This document shows positions 54,543 through 64,000 of a DNA stretch of 64,000 nucleotides, piece by piece. The stretch's first letter is position 1; each line of letters starts with the position of its first letter. The stretch is from the NCBI RefSeq assembly GCF_003990975.1, contig NZ_RZJR01000008.1, forward strand, positions 104,928-168,927, read 5' to 3'. The translations under genes were made by a program, and so were the position numbers. The notes below the pieces were generated by a model that saw only the letters and a list, made by a program, of their open reading frames with translations, was not told the DNA's origin and made no database searches. Source of the DNA: Cohnella sp. AR92 (GTDB taxonomy: Bacteria > Bacillota > Bacilli > Paenibacillales > Paenibacillaceae).

Positions 54543-55454
54543 ATGAATATCGATCAATTGGAATACATCCTGGAGATAGCGAAGACCCGATCCTTATCTG
54601 CGGCAGCGAACAACTTGTACGTCTCCGTACCGGCTCTTAGCCAAGCCGTCACCCACCTGGAAACGGAGCTCGAGGTCAAGCTGTTCGAACGTTCCCGTGC
54701 GGGTACGGTTCCGACGGCGGAAGGGCAAGCCCTCCTTCAGCGTGCAGCCGTCATCTTGGAGAAAATCCGCGAGTTCAAGGAAGAAGCGAGAAGCTTCTCC
54801 GAGACGCTCAGCGGCGAATTGAGGCTGGCCGCCATTCCCGGACCCATGTCCCATCTCGTAAAGACGCTTGCCGGCTTCAAGAGGGATTACCCAAATGTTC
54901 GAATCGAGGTCTCCGAGATGAGCTCGCAAGAGATTATCCGCGACCTTGAGCAGCACAAAGTGGATCTTGGCCTTATTGTTCTCTATGAGGACTTGAAGCA
55001 TGTGAGGGACCAATTCGAATTCGTCAAGGTAATCGATGCCAAGCTCATCTGCTTCCTGAACAAGAGCCACCGTCTGGCGCATCAGCAAGCGGTTCGGATC
55101 GAAGACTTCCATCGCTACCCGATGGTCCTCTACAAGGAAGATTACCTGATCTGGTTCATGGAGCAGTTCGGAAGGCTTCACGGCCCCGCCAACGTCGTGT
55201 TCACCTCGAACAACGTCAATGCCATCATCGGCGCGCTTCGAGAGGAGATGGCCTTCTCGATCGGTCTGGATTACACGTTCCGCAATGGATCCGTCTACGA
55301 GGGCTTGACCGAAGATATGGCTTATAAGGAGATGGAAGTGCCGAGCAACCTGCCCGTGCAGCTTGGCTGGGTCACGCATCGGAACGCTGCCGAATCAAGG
55401 ATATTGAAGCTCTTCATCGATCGTTTAAAGCTTCAATTCCTGAACGATACCTAA
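54543..55454 (+). CDS. LysR-family regulator of the adjacent dehydrogenases
   Basis: A 303-residue regulator. The N-terminal winged helix-turn-helix reads MNIDQLEYILEIAKTRSL then SVPALSQAVTHLETELEVKL; the co-inducer domain follows (about 90-295: LRLAAIPGPMSHLVK, MVLYKEDYLIWFM, LREEMAFSIGLDYTF). It diverges from two SDR genes across 136 bases, the classic LysR arrangement, so control of those genes is likely. A strong hairpin terminator follows. The inducer is unknown. Confidence 0.9.
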   Translation: MNIDQLEYILEIAKTRSLSAAANNLYVSVPALSQAVTHLETELEVKLFERSRAGTVPTAEGQALLQRAAVILEKIREFKEEARSFSETLSGELRLAAIPGPMSHLVKTLAGFKRDYPNVRIEVSEMSSQEIIRDLEQHKVDLGLIVLYEDLKHVRDQFEFVKVIDAKLICFLNKSHRLAHQQAVRIEDFHRYPMVLYKEDYLIWFMEQFGRLHGPANVVFTSNNVNAIIGALREEMAFSIGLDYTFRNGSVYEGLTEDMAYKEMEVPSNLPVQLGWVTHRNAAESRILKLFIDRLKLQFLNDT

Positions 55455-55517
55455 AAAAGCGCTCCTCTCTGCAAGCTGCGGCCTTTTAGCCGGACTTCCA
55501 GAGGGAACGCTTTTTTT
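55453..55517 (+). terminator. Terminator after the second LysR gene
   Basis: AAAAAAGCG pairs with CGCTTTTTT, extended inward by CTCTCTG/CAGAG, and is followed by T residues. It starts at the LysR stop codon. Confidence 0.88.
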
Positions 55518-55548
55518 ACGCTTTCGCATTCAAAGTAATGACGGACGC

Positions 55549-55577
55549 AAAAAAAGAGACTGACAGGATCGGTCTCT
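55549..55577 (-). terminator. Terminator after pnp
   Basis: On the minus strand AGAGAC pairs with GTCTCT around GATCCTGTC and is followed by seven T. It lies 17 bases after the pnp stop. Confidence 0.87.
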
Positions 55578-55593
55578 TCTCTCTTCTTGCTTA

Positions 55594-57690
55594 TTACTTC
55601 ACTTCTTCCGGACTGAGCAGCACCTTACGGGAGAGGTTGACTCGGCCCATCGCGTCGATCTCGGTCACCTTGACCTGGATCTTGTCGCCGATGTTCACGA
55701 CGTCTTCGACCTTCGCGACTCTCTCGTTAGCCAGCTGCGAGATGTGAACGAGGCCGTCTTTGCCCGGCAGAATCTCGACGAAAGCGCCGAACTTCTCGAT
55801 GCGCTTGACCGTTCCGAGATAGATCTCGCCGACCACCACTTCGCGGACGATGCCTTCGATGATGGAACGCGCCTTCTCGTTGGCTGCCGCATCCGCGGAA
55901 GCGATGTAGACCATGCCGTCCTGCTCGATATCGATCTTGACGCCTGTCTCTTCGATAATCTTGTTGATGACCTTGCCGCCCGATCCGATGACGTCGCGGA
56001 TCTTGTCCGGGTTGATTCGCATCGTGACGATCTTCGGAGCGTATTGGCTGAGCTCTTCGCGCGGCTGCTGGATGACTTCCATCATCTTGCCGAGGATGAA
56101 CATGCGTCCTTCCTTCGCTTGCTCAAGCGATTGCGTCAGAATGGAGCGATCGATTCCGTCGATCTTGATGTCCATCTGAATGGCGGTTACGCCCTTCGAC
56201 GTTCCCGCGACCTTGAAGTCCATATCGCCGAGATGGTCTTCCATCCCTTGGATATCGGTCAGGATCGTGAAGTGTTCGCCGTCCTTGATTAGACCCATGG
56301 CCACGCCGGCTACCGGAGCCTTGATCGGAACGCCCGCATCCATCATCGCGAGAGTACTCGCGCAGATACTTGCCTGGGAGGTAGAGCCGTTCGATTCCAG
56401 CACTTCGGAGACGAGGCGGATCGTGTACGGGAATTCCGCTTCCGAAGGAATGACCTTCAGCAGGGCGCGTTCCCCGAGTGCGCCGTGTCCGATCTCGCGG
56501 CGGCCCGGCGGACGAAGCGGACGAGCTTCCCCGACCGAGAACGGCGGGAAGTTATAATGATGCATGAAGCGTTTCGTTTCTTCCGTGCCGATGCCGTCGA
56601 GAATCTGAACGTCCCCGAGCGGTCCCAGCGTACAGATGCTGAGAGCTTGCGTCTGGCCGCGCGTGAACAAGCCGGAGCCATGCGTGCGAGGCAAGATAGA
56701 CACATCCCCGGAGATCGGGCGGATCTCGTTCGGCTTGCGGCCGTCCGGACGCACCTTGTCGTGAGTGATCAATCGGCGAACTTCGTTTTTGACGATATCG
56801 TACAGGACTTCCTTCACGTCGGCCAGCTTCTCCGGCGTCTCCGCATACACGGCGGTAAAGTGTTCTACGGTCTCGTCGTTAATCGCGTCGATGGCTTCTT
56901 GGCGGGCATGCTTCTCTTCGATGCGGACCGCTTCGACCAGACGCTGCTGAGCGAAGGCGTTCACTTCTGCCGCAACGGCAGAATCCACCTCGTGAAGCTT
57001 CACTTCCATCTTCGGCGTTCCGGCAACGGCCGTCAGCTTGTCGATCGTATCGACGATCTTCTTGATCTCTTCATGGCCGAACATGATCGCTTCCAGGATG
57101 TCCATCTCCGGCACTTCGTTGGCTTCCGCTTCGACCATCATGATCGCGTCGCGGGTACCGGCGACGACGACATACATGTCGCTCTTCTCTTCTTGGGCGA
57201 CGGTCGGATTGATGATGAATTGGCCGTCGATACGACCGACGACAACGCCTCCGATCGGTCCGTTGAACGGAACGTTGGAGATCGCCAGGGCAGCCGAGGT
57301 GCCGATCATCGCGGCAATCTCCGGCGAGCAGTCCTGATCCACGCTCATGACCAGGTTCACGATCTGAACGTCATTCCGGAAGCCTTCCGGGAAGAGCGGA
57401 CGGATCGGGCGGTCGGTCAAACGGCTGGCCAGGATCGCTTTCTCGCTCGGACGTCCCTCGCGCTTGATGAATCCGCCCGGGATCTTGCCGACGGAATAAA
57501 GACGTTCTTCATAGTTGACCGTCAACGGGAAGAAGTCCAGATCCTTCGGACCGGACGACGCCGTTACGGTGGACAGCACGACGGTATCTCCATATCGGAC
57601 GACGATAGCGCCGTTGGCTTGCTTGGCCAGACGTCCCGTCTCCAGAGACAGCGGTCGGCCTCCCAACAGCATTTCAACGCTTTGTGCCAC
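55594..57690 (-). CDS. pnp: Polyribonucleotide nucleotidyltransferase
   Basis: 3'-5' phosphorolytic exoribonuclease of the RNA-decay machinery. The 698-residue protein has two RNase-PH domains (first: [18 protein letters not shown]; second: [33 protein letters not shown] and [13 protein letters not shown] with the catalytic Asp), then a KH domain (about 555-615, [16 protein letters not shown]) and an S1 domain (about 622-690, [20 protein letters not shown]). The start is a GTG behind GAGGAGGG. It follows rpsO but has its own upstream gap with a terminator. Confidence 0.97.
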   Translation of the reverse strand: MAQSVEMLLGGRPLSLETGRLAKQANGAIVVRYGDTVVLSTVTASSGPKDLDFFPLTVNYEERLYSVGKIPGGFIKREGRPSEKAILASRLTDRPIRPLFPEGFRNDVQIVNLVMSVDQDCSPEIAAMIGTSAALAISNVPFNGPIGGVVVGRIDGQFIINPTVAQEEKSDMYVVVAGTRDAIMMVEAEANEVPEMDILEAIMFGHEEIKKIVDTIDKLTAVAGTPKMEVKLHEVDSAVAAEVNAFAQQRLVEAVRIEEKHARQEAIDAINDETVEHFTAVYAETPEKLADVKEVLYDIVKNEVRRLITHDKVRPDGRKPNEIRPISGDVSILPRTHGSGLFTRGQTQALSICTLGPLGDVQILDGIGTEETKRFMHHYNFPPFSVGEARPLRPPGRREIGHGALGERALLKVIPSEAEFPYTIRLVSEVLESNGSTSQASICASTLAMMDAGVPIKAPVAGVAMGLIKDGEHFTILTDIQGMEDHLGDMDFKVAGTSKGVTAIQMDIKIDGIDRSILTQSLEQAKEGRMFILGKMMEVIQQPREELSQYAPKIVTMRINPDKIRDVIGSGGKVINKIIEETGVKIDIEQDGMVYIASADAAANEKARSIIEGIVREVVVGEIYLGTVKRIEKFGAFVEILPGKDGLVHISQLANERVAKVEDVVNIGDKIQVKVTEIDAMGRVNLSRKVLLSPEEVK

Positions 57691-57815
57691 TTCTATTCCC
57701 TCCTCATAGTAGACTTATGTATTTTCGACACATTACTCATTATTTCCTGCTTCTAGCTTCTTAGGCAAGCGTTCATTCGCGGACGCAACCCAATTTATTC
57801 CCGTAAAGTAGGAAA

Positions 57816-57866
57816 AGCAACCCGGTGTCGGTCGGGAACCCTCCCTCGCGACACGATCAGGTTGCT
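57816..57866 (-). terminator. Terminator between rpsO and pnp
   Basis: On the minus strand AGCAACC and CGTGTCG pair with CGACAC and GGTTGCT, followed by TTTTCC. It lies 16 bases after the rpsO stop. Confidence 0.83.
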
Positions 57867-57881
57867 CTCTACCAAAGCGAA

Positions 57882-58151
57882 TTAGCGGCGCAGGCCGAGC
57901 TTCGCGATCAGGCTGCTGTAACGGTTAACGTCTTTGTTCTTCAGGTAAGCCAGAAGCTTACGACGCTGACCAACCATCTTCAGCAATCCGCGACGGGAGT
58001 GATGGTCCTTCTTGTGGGAACGGAAGTGTTCCGTCAAGTTGTTGATGTTCTCCGTCAGGATAGCGATTTGGACTTCCGGGGATCCGGTGTCCGTCGCATG
58101 AGTCTTATGTTCCTGAATCAACTCTTGCTTGCGTTCTTGGGTCAATGCCAT
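57882..58151 (-). CDS. rpsO: 30S ribosomal protein S15
   Basis: Small-subunit protein that binds 16S rRNA helix 22 and nucleates the platform. The 89-residue protein has the family core [37 protein letters not shown] and the C-terminal [12 protein letters not shown], normal length. The ATG follows AGGAGGTGAATG, a strong site. A long leader and a promoter precede it; S15 autoregulates in several bacteria through leader structure. Confidence 0.98.
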   Translation of the reverse strand: MALTQERKQELIQEHKTHATDTGSPEVQIAILTENINNLTEHFRSHKKDHHSRRGLLKMVGQRRKLLAYLKNKDVNRYSSLIAKLGLRR

Positions 58152-58304
58152 GATTCATTCACCTCCTGGGTTCTACTTCGTAATCGCCGTTAGCCTCGCC
58201 GACGCCGGTGAGAGCGTTCAGCCAAGCCAAGGTTCGGTTGCGTTCCTAGCTTGAGCCATGTCCGCAACGTTCACTAGTATAACATAGTCAAATGTCCGTT
58301 ACAA
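58152..58304 (-). promoter_or_regulatory. rpsO promoter and long leader
   Basis: On the minus strand TTGTAA (58299-58304) and TATACT (58276-58281) are 17 bases apart, so the promoter starts at the ribF stop codon. The start near 58269 gives a leader of about 117 bases, GC-rich and able to fold, which may be the S15 autoregulatory site. No specific S15-binding fold was verified. Confidence 0.6.
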
Positions 58305-59270
58305 TAATGCCAATCGATTTCTCGCTTCCCGAGCATCCTTGCCGATCTGTTCGATCAGCGCGTCGAGCGACCCGAACTTCATCTCCGGCCTAAGGAAATC
58401 ATGGAAAAGAATCCTGAGGTTCTGTCCGTACAAATCCCGGTTGAAGTCCAGCAGATGGACTTCAAGCTTGGGCTCTGCGGCCCCCTCTTCCACCGTCGGA
58501 CGGAGACCGACATTGATGACTCCCTTGTAAGGGACGGATTCCGGATCCTCATCCAGCGTGACCGTTACAGCGTAAACCCCGTGCTTCGGAAGAAAATAGG
58601 AAAATGCGGGGTTCACGTTAGCCGTCGGAAAACCAAGCTGTCTGCCGAGCGCCTTGCCATGAACGACTTCGCCTCTGATCTCATAAGGACGGGCCAACAG
58701 CTTGGAAGCTTCCTTGCAGTCGCCTTCGGAGAGCAACTCGCGAATTCGGGAGCTGCTGACCTTGGAGCCGTCCTGGAAAACAGGCTCTACGACCTGCACA
58801 TCCAGCCGTTCGCCGCCGAAATGCTTCAGCAGCTCGGCATCGCCCTGTCCGCGGTGGCCGAACCGGAAGTCGAATCCGATCACGACCGTCCGAACGCCAA
58901 GCGGAAGCAGCAGCTCCCGGATAAAGCGCTCGGCCGTTACCTGCGAGAAGGCTTTGTCGAACGACATGATAAGCGACGCTTCTACCCCATTGTCCGTGAA
59001 CAGCTCCCGCTTATGTTCCATCGGCGTAAGCACCGAATGGTATTGATCGCGCCCAAGAACGACCCGAGGGTGAGGGTCGAACGTCAGAACGGCCGGCGTC
59101 TGCCCGCGCTCGCGGCCTAACTTCACAGCCTTGCGGATGACCTCGCAGTGCCCGAGATGCACGCCGTCGAAGAAGCCGATCGCGAGAGACAGCCCTTGGG
59201 GCTTAACGGCTTGTTGCGGTATGACGAAAGAGTTCGTCTGCTCATCAAACGATATTTCGTAAAGTTCCAC
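58299..59270 (-). CDS. ribF: Bifunctional riboflavin kinase / FAD synthetase
   Basis: Makes FMN and then FAD. The 323-residue protein has the FAD-synthetase domain (1-180) with GFFDGVHLGHCEVI, TFDPHP and SSSRIRELL, and the riboflavin-kinase domain (about 190-318) with HGKALGRQLGFPTANV and VINVGLRPTV. The start is the GTG at 59270, eight bases after AGGAGG; the frame is open to 59471 without a site and that part lies in the truB tail region. It is the last gene of the infB-rbfA-nrnA-truB-ribF run. Confidence 0.95.
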   Translation of the reverse strand: MELYEISFDEQTNSFVIPQQAVKPQGLSLAIGFFDGVHLGHCEVIRKAVKLGRERGQTPAVLTFDPHPRVVLGRDQYHSVLTPMEHKRELFTDNGVEASLIMSFDKAFSQVTAERFIRELLLPLGVRTVVIGFDFRFGHRGQGDAELLKHFGGERLDVQVVEPVFQDGSKVSSSRIRELLSEGDCKEASKLLARPYEIRGEVVHGKALGRQLGFPTANVNPAFSYFLPKHGVYAVTVTLDEDPESVPYKGVINVGLRPTVEEGAAEPKLEVHLLDFNRDLYGQNLRILFHDFLRPEMKFGSLDALIEQIGKDAREARNRLALL

Positions 59271-59316
59271 CTGCTGTCCTCCTGGATCCCAAACTAGCCG
59301 TCCTTCGGATGGTTCG

Positions 59317-60258
59317 TCAGCCTTCTTCCGCGGGATGGAACACCTTGATCGGCCGAACCGTACCGCGTGCCGGATCGCTGTCGAAAAGCCCCAGAAAGAC
59401 GCCATCCCCGCTTCGGTAGATTCTCCACAGCCCCTCCCGATCGGGAGGTGGAAGCAAGGACGATCCGGCAAGCGTCTTGCCTTGCAGCGCGAAGACGGCC
59501 TCGCGTTCCGGCGCTACGGTTCGCGGGAACGCGAGCATCTCATCCGCCGGCAGGAAGCGAGCGGACAAGTCGCCTTGCCGTTTCAGCTCCGCCAGATCCT
59601 CCAAGGTCACGCAATTCTCGCGGGTCAGCCCGGCGCTGGCCGTCCGGATCAGGCTGGCCATAACCGCGGGCACCCCGAGCTTGCGTCCGATATCCACGCA
59701 TAGCGTTCGGATATAAGTCCCTTTCGAGCATCGTACGGAGAAGCGAACCTCCGGGTACGGTCCATTGCCTTCGATATGGAGAATCTCGATCTCGTGGATC
59801 GTGACCGGCCGGGGCTTGCGCTCGACCGTTACGCCTTCGCGCGCCAGCTCGTACAAGCGCTTGCCGTCGACCTTCAAGGCGGATACCATCGGAGGAATTT
59901 GTTCGATATCCCCCACGAAGGAAAGCACGGCTTCCGATATCTGCTCTGCCGTCAGGTGGCTGGCGTCGGCCGTCTCCACTACGTTGCCGTCGGCATCCTC
60001 CGTGTCGGTCGCAATCCCGAAACGAAGAGTCGCTTCATACGTCTTGGACATCTCCTGAAGGTATTCCACCATCCGGGTAGCCCGTCCGACGCAGATCGGG
60101 AGAACCCCGGTCACGGAAGGATCAAGCGTTCCCGTGTGACCGATTCTCTTCACGCCGAGTATCCTTCTTGCCTTGGCGACTACGTCGTGCGAAGTCCAGC
60201 CTGCAGGCTTCCAGATGCCCAATACCCCTTCTGGAACGGTTACGGAATTCTTGTTCAT
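59317..60258 (-). CDS. truB: tRNA pseudouridine-55 synthase
   Basis: Forms pseudouridine 55 in the tRNA T-loop. The 313-residue protein has the catalytic Asp in HTGTLDPSVTGVLP, plus MVSALKVDGKRLYELAREG and RCSKGTYIRTLCVDIG, and a C-terminal PUA-like part. Its start overlaps the nrnA stop by four bases (ATGA), so the two are coupled. Confidence 0.96.
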   Translation of the reverse strand: MNKNSVTVPEGVLGIWKPAGWTSHDVVAKARRILGVKRIGHTGTLDPSVTGVLPICVGRATRMVEYLQEMSKTYEATLRFGIATDTEDADGNVVETADASHLTAEQISEAVLSFVGDIEQIPPMVSALKVDGKRLYELAREGVTVERKPRPVTIHEIEILHIEGNGPYPEVRFSVRCSKGTYIRTLCVDIGRKLGVPAVMASLIRTASAGLTRENCVTLEDLAELKRQGDLSARFLPADEMLAFPRTVAPEREAVFALQGKTLAGSSLLPPPDREGLWRIYRSGDGVFLGLFDSDPARGTVRPIKVFHPAEEG

Positions 60259-61238
60259 CCGGCCTCATCCAACGCTTTCTGGACGGCGGCGACGACTTGC
60301 GGGATCGCCTCCGAGAGAGTCGCGCCCACGCGGCAGCCGGCCGCGCGAATGTGCCCTCCGCCTCCGAATTGCTGGGCCACGGCCGATACGTCCACCACGC
60401 CGGCAGAACGAAGGCTGATCTTGACCGAATCCGGAGCCGTCTGCTTGAACAAGAGGCCGACCTCGACTCCCTCGACGTTGCGAGGATAGTTGACGAGTCC
60501 CTCCAGGTCCTCGCTCGATGCGCCGGTCTCGGCCAGATCCTCGCCGGTCACCCATAACCATCCGATTCGCTGATCCGAACTGAATTCCAAACGAGTAAGA
60601 GCCGTCTGAATCATTCGCATCTGGCCCATGGTCATGCGCTCCAGGAGAGTCTCGGCCAATTGCGGGCCGTTAGCTCCCGCGCGAAGCAAGGCCGAAGCGA
60701 TCTCCATCACTTTCGCGCTCGTATTCGAGTAGCGGAAACCTCCGGTATCCGTCATGAGTCCGGTATAGATAGCCGTAGCAGCCGCTTCGTCCATGGTCAT
60801 CTGCATCGTCTCGCACAGATCGTGCAGAATCTCGACCGTCGCCGCCGCTTCGAAGTCCAGCAGGTTAACGGTGCCAAATCCGTCGTTCGTCGGATGATGG
60901 TCGATGTTCAGAAGGTCGTACCCTTCCTCGAACAGCTCCTTCGACGCTCCGCAGCGTCCGAAATCCGCGCAGTCCACGCTAATCACATGCTTGAACTTGC
61001 GATCCGGGCGAGATGCCGCGGTTGCGATCGATTCGCTCTTCCATAAGTAAGCGAGCCTCGAAGGAACGGGGCCGTCGTTATACATCGTGTACGTCTTCCC
61101 GAGCTTCTCCAGCAGCCATCCGACCGCAACGGTGGAGCTGATGGCGTCCCCGTCCGGTTGGACGTGTGCCACCACCAGGAAGTCGTCCCGCTCACGAATG
61201 TAATCGGCCGCCGCCTCGAGCTGCTCCGTCCACGTCAT
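60255..61238 (-). CDS. nrnA: DHH-family oligoribonuclease / pAp phosphatase
   Basis: Degrades nano-RNAs and removes 3'-phosphate from pAp. The 327-residue protein carries the DHH motifs HVQPDGDAI, VDCADFGR and NIDHHPTND and the C-terminal DHHA1 glycine stretch FGGGGHIRAAG. It lies between rbfA and truB and overlaps each by four bases, the arrangement seen in Bacillus. Confidence 0.95.
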   Translation of the reverse strand: MTWTEQLEAAADYIRERDDFLVVAHVQPDGDAISSTVAVGWLLEKLGKTYTMYNDGPVPSRLAYLWKSESIATAASRPDRKFKHVISVDCADFGRCGASKELFEEGYDLLNIDHHPTNDGFGTVNLLDFEAAATVEILHDLCETMQMTMDEAAATAIYTGLMTDTGGFRYSNTSAKVMEIASALLRAGANGPQLAETLLERMTMGQMRMIQTALTRLEFSSDQRIGWLWVTGEDLAETGASSEDLEGLVNYPRNVEGVEVGLLFKQTAPDSVKISLRSAGVVDVSAVAQQFGGGGHIRAAGCRVGATLSEAIPQVVAAVQKALDEAG

Positions 61239-61591
61239 AAGTTGCGGTTCTCCCGGTTGATCTCGGCGAGAAGCGATTCGATATGGCTTCCGTATTCGAT
61301 GGAGCTGTCGAAGCGGAATTCGATCTCCGGGGTATGCCTTAGCTTCATTCTTCTGCCGAGCTCGGAGCGAAGGAAGCCCTTCGCCTTGCCGAGCGCGTGC
61401 AGGGTAGCTTCCTTCTGCTCCTCGTTGCCGAGAATGCTGAGGTATACGCGAGCGAGCGACAAGTCGTTCGTCACGTCGACTCCCGTTACCGTGATAAACC
61501 CGATGCGCGGGTCTTTGAGCTCGGTTTGGATGAGCGTGCTGATCTCTTTCTTGATCTGCTCTCCCACTCGACCTACGCGAAATTTCGCCAT
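61235..61591 (-). CDS. rbfA: Ribosome-binding factor A
   Basis: KH-type maturation factor of the 30S subunit. The 118-residue protein starts MAKFRVGRVGEQIKKEISTL and has DLSLARVYLSILG and LRSELGRRMKLRHTPEIEF, the family end block. It follows infB by 27 bases and overlaps nrnA by four. Confidence 0.96.
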   Translation of the reverse strand: MAKFRVGRVGEQIKKEISTLIQTELKDPRIGFITVTGVDVTNDLSLARVYLSILGNEEQKEATLHALGKAKGFLRSELGRRMKLRHTPEIEFRFDSSIEYGSHIESLLAEINRENRNL

Positions 61592-61618
61592 GCGGTATTC
61601 ACCTCTTTATTCGACGCT

Positions 61619-64000
61619 TTAACGTTCAACGCTCTCCATGACGAAGGCCTCGATGACGTCGCCGATCTGAAGATCGTTGTACTTCTCGAGCGTAATGCCG
61701 CACTCGTAGCCTTCGGATACTTCCTTCGCGTCGTCCTTGAACCGCTTGAGCGAGTCCAGCTTGCCTTCATGCACGACAACGCCTCCGCGAATGACGCGGG
61801 CTTCTGCGTTGCGAGCCACCTTGCCGTCCGTGATCATACAGCCGGCAATAGTACCGACCTTGCTGACCTTGAACGTCTCGCGAACTTCGGCGTGGCCGAT
61901 GACCTTCTCCTTGAAGATCGGATCTAGCATGCCCTTCATCGCTTGTTCGATCTCTTCGATCACCTTGTAGATGATGCGGTGGAGTCGAACGTCCACTTTC
62001 TCCTGCTCAGCCGTTGCGGCCGCGCGCGGTTCCGGACGAACGTTGAAGCCGATGACGATTGCTGCCGAAGCCAGAGCCAGGGAAACATCGGATTCGGTGA
62101 TGGCGCCGACGCCGCTGTGGATCGTCTTGACGCGTACTCCCTCGACTTCGATCTTCTCCAAGGAGCCCTTGAGCGCTTCGAGGGAGCCTTGCACGTCCGC
62201 CTTCAGGATGACGTTGAGATCCTTGATCTCGCCTTCCTTGATCTTGCTGAACAGATCGTCGAGAGTTACCTTCTGGTTGGACTTCATCGTCTCTTGGCGA
62301 GTCTTGATCGAACGCTTCTCCGCGATCTCGCGAGCCTTGCGTTCGTCTTCGAACACCATGAACGGGTCGCCGGCTTGCGGCACTTCCGTCAGACCTGTAA
62401 TTTCAACCGGCGTCGACGGGCCGACTTCCTTCACGCGGCGTCCGCGATCGTTCGTCATCGCGCGAATGCGTCCGAAGCAATCGCCGGCAACGAAGGCGTC
62501 GCCAACCTTAAGCGTACCGTTCTGCACGAGGATGCGGGCGATCGGTCCCTTGCCCTTATCGAGCTCGGCTTCGATAACCGTACCGCGGGCGCGCTTGTTC
62601 GGATTCGCCTTGTAGTCGTTCACTTCGGCTACGAGAAGGATCATCTCGAGCAAGCCGTCCAGATTGATGCGCTGCTTGGCGGACAGCTCGACGAAGATCG
62701 TATCGCCGCCCCATGCTTCTTGAACGAGACCGTATTCGGTCAGCTCTTGCTTCACCTTGTCCGGGTTGGCTCCCGGCTTGTCGATCTTGTTGACCGCTAC
62801 GATGATCGGAACGTTCGCCGCCTTCGCGTGGTTGATCGCTTCGACCGTCTGAGGCATGACGCCGTCATCCGCCGCAACGACGAGAATCGTAATATCGGTA
62901 ACCTGTGCTCCGCGGGCGCGCATCGTCGTGAACGCTTCGTGGCCCGGGGTATCCAGGAACGTAATCTTCTGGCCCTTTACTTCGACTTGGTAAGCGCCGA
63001 TGTGCTGGGTGATGCCGCCTGCTTCGCCGCTCGCGACATGAGTTTCGCGAATCGCATCCAGCAAGGTCGTCTTGCCGTGGTCGACGTGACCCATGATCGT
63101 GACGACGGCAGGACGCGTTATGAGATCATCCTCGTTGTCGTTCTCTTCGATCGTCTCGAAGTTCGTGTCTTCCACGACGATCTTGACTTCCGTCTCGACG
63201 CCGAACTCGCCTGCAACAAGCAAGACGGTATCGAGGTCAAGATCCTGGTTGATCGTGGCCATGACGCCCATCATCAACAGCTTCTTGATGACCTCGGAAG
63301 CGTCCTTATGCAGGATCTTAGCGAGTTCTCCGACCGTCATGTCGCCGCGGACGATAACTTTCTTCGGCGTGTTGTCGATCTTCTCGCGCGGCGGCTGGTT
63401 CTTGCCTTTGGCATTCTTGCCACCCTTGCCCTTCGAGCGGAACCGGTCTTCGCCGAACCGGTTATTGAATTCGTTATCCTTGCGTTTGCCCGCAGCATTG
63501 CGATTCGAATCCTGGTCTCTCCGGTTCGAATCCGGACGTCCGCCCGGACGGCTGGCATTGCGATTGCCGCCTGCCGCAGCCGGTGCGGAAGAAGAACGGC
63601 CGGCGCCGACACCCGCTCCGAAGCCGCTCTGCGAACGGCCTCCGCCGAAGCCTCCCGCGCTGCTCTGGCCGCCTTGCGGACGGTTGAAGCCGCCGCCTTG
63701 GCCTTGCGGACGATCGCCTTGCGGGCGGTTAAATCCGCCGCCTTGGCCTTGCGGACGATTGTACCCGCCTTGGCCCTGCGGACGGTCGCCTTGCGGACGG
63801 TTGTAGCCGCCTTGACCTTGCGGACGGTCGCCTTGCGGACGATTATAGCCGCCTTGGCCTTGCGGACGGTTGTACCCGCCTTGGCCTTGCGGACGGTCGC
63901 CTTGCGGACGATTGTACCCGCCTTGGCCCTGCGGACGGTCGCCTTGCGGACGGTTGTACCCGCCTTGGCCCTGCGGACGGTCGCCTTGCGGACGGTTGTA
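61619..64000 (-). CDS. infB: Translation initiation factor IF-2, 5' end cut by window edge
   Basis: Guides initiator tRNA to the 30S subunit using GTP. 793 residues are visible. From the window edge come a Gly/Asn/Arg/Pro/Gln-rich repeat region, a basic linker, and an IF2_N domain ([18 protein letters not shown]). The G domain has [20 protein letters not shown] and NKIDKPGA, followed by the beta-barrel and C-terminal tRNA-binding domains. The frame stays open to the edge with no start. An ATG at 63340 could be an internal start, but no evidence supports using it. First gene of the infB-ribF run. Confidence 0.96.
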   Translation of the reverse strand, partial: YNRPQGDRPQGQGGYNRPQGDRPQGQGGYNRPQGDRPQGQGGYNRPQGQGGYNRPQGDRPQGQGGYNRPQGDRPQGQGGYNRPQGQGGGFNRPQGDRPQGQGGGFNRPQGGQSSAGGFGGGRSQSGFGAGVGAGRSSSAPAAAGGNRNASRPGGRPDSNRRDQDSNRNAAGKRKDNEFNNRFGEDRFRSKGKGGKNAKGKNQPPREKIDNTPKKVIVRGDMTVGELAKILHKDASEVIKKLLMMGVMATINQDLDLDTVLLVAGEFGVETEVKIVVEDTNFETIEENDNEDDLITRPAVVTIMGHVDHGKTTLLDAIRETHVASGEAGGITQHIGAYQVEVKGQKITFLDTPGHEAFTTMRARGAQVTDITILVVAADDGVMPQTVEAINHAKAANVPIIVAVNKIDKPGANPDKVKQELTEYGLVQEAWGGDTIFVELSAKQRINLDGLLEMILLVAEVNDYKANPNKRARGTVIEAELDKGKGPIARILVQNGTLKVGDAFVAGDCFGRIRAMTNDRGRRVKEVGPSTPVEITGLTEVPQAGDPFMVFEDERKAREIAEKRSIKTRQETMKSNQKVTLDDLFSKIKEGEIKDLNVILKADVQGSLEALKGSLEKIEVEGVRVKTIHSGVGAITESDVSLALASAAIVIGFNVRPEPRAAATAEQEKVDVRLHRIIYKVIEEIEQAMKGMLDPIFKEKVIGHAEVRETFKVSKVGTIAGCMITDGKVARNAEARVIRGGVVVHEGKLDSLKRFKDDAKEVSEGYECGITLEKYNDLQIGDVIEAFVMESVER
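63676..64000 (-). repeat. Tandem repeat in the IF-2 N-terminal region
   Basis: In-frame units of 42 bases coding [14 protein letters not shown] recur six times to the edge, mixed with two 27-base units coding GGYNRPQGQ; the innermost copies read [15 protein letters not shown]. Synonymous changes differ between copies, so it is not one fresh duplication. The array continues beyond the window. Confidence 0.93.

Noticed and set aside
63676..64000. CRISPR-like regular repeats at the right edge
   Set aside because: Units are in frame, coding and directly adjacent without variable spacers; they are the IF-2 repeat.

Overview
The window is chromosomal DNA from a GC-rich, Gram-positive, low-GC-phylum bacterium of the Paenibacillaceae type (Paenibacillus/Cohnella-like). 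The evidence is strong GGAGG ribosome sites, GTG/TTG starts, a T-box leader, a fused RhaEW enzyme, a double-dynamin (DynA type), an S-layer-homology protein, ParC/ParE of Firmicutes type, and the Bacillus-type run infB-rbfA-nrnA-truB-ribF-rpsO-pnp with ylxY-mlpA-dut beyond it. I saw no rRNA, tRNA, CRISPR array, transposase or prophage. Codon use is uniform, so most of the window looks like core chromosome rather than a mobile island.

Layout. 1-4.9 kb: L-rhamnose catabolic operon (rhaEW, an ASRT-fold protein, rhaA, rhaB; minus strand) with a striking 16-bp inverted-repeat operator. 5.2-8.2 kb: an SRPBCC protein, then a minus-strand cassette of small-molecule enzymes (DinB-like, cyclase, AAC(3)-like acetyltransferase, cysteine hydrolase). 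8.4-13.8 kb: ABC-F ATPase, catalase, nicotinate phosphoribosyltransferase, XRE regulator with a palindrome in its promoter. 13.9-20 kb: divergent 7TMR-DISM histidine kinase and response regulator, a SAM methyltransferase, a CapA lipoprotein, MarR, and a 58-aa orphan. 20-27.5 kb: parC, parE, a two-gene ABC exporter, an SGNH hydrolase. 27.7-36.8 kb: dynamin, nth, then an amidase and an SLH protein behind a structured leader.

37-49.3 kb: leuCD facing a LysR regulator, with the same ATAG-N7-CTAT box in both promoter regions; then divergent mtnU/mtnE; then a proline-type T-box leader followed by proB-proA-proC and, with no visible terminator, mtnW-mtnX-mtnB and a TAATG-coupled 25-codon ORF before one strong terminator. 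This would place three methionine-salvage genes under a proline-tRNA T-box, which is the most interesting architecture here.

49.3-64 kb: SRPBCC protein with a tandem-repeat operator, dut, mlpA, ylxY, then a LysR plus two short-chain dehydrogenases inserted between ylxY and pnp, then rpsO with a long leader, ribF, truB, nrnA, rbfA and infB (cut by the window end, with a tandem repeat in its N-terminal region).

I did not find a self-contained new defence or mobile system. The best leads are regulatory: the pro/mtn superoperon and its micro-ORF, the leuCD/LysR operator pair with a possible short transcript, the amidase leader, and the rhamnose operator.
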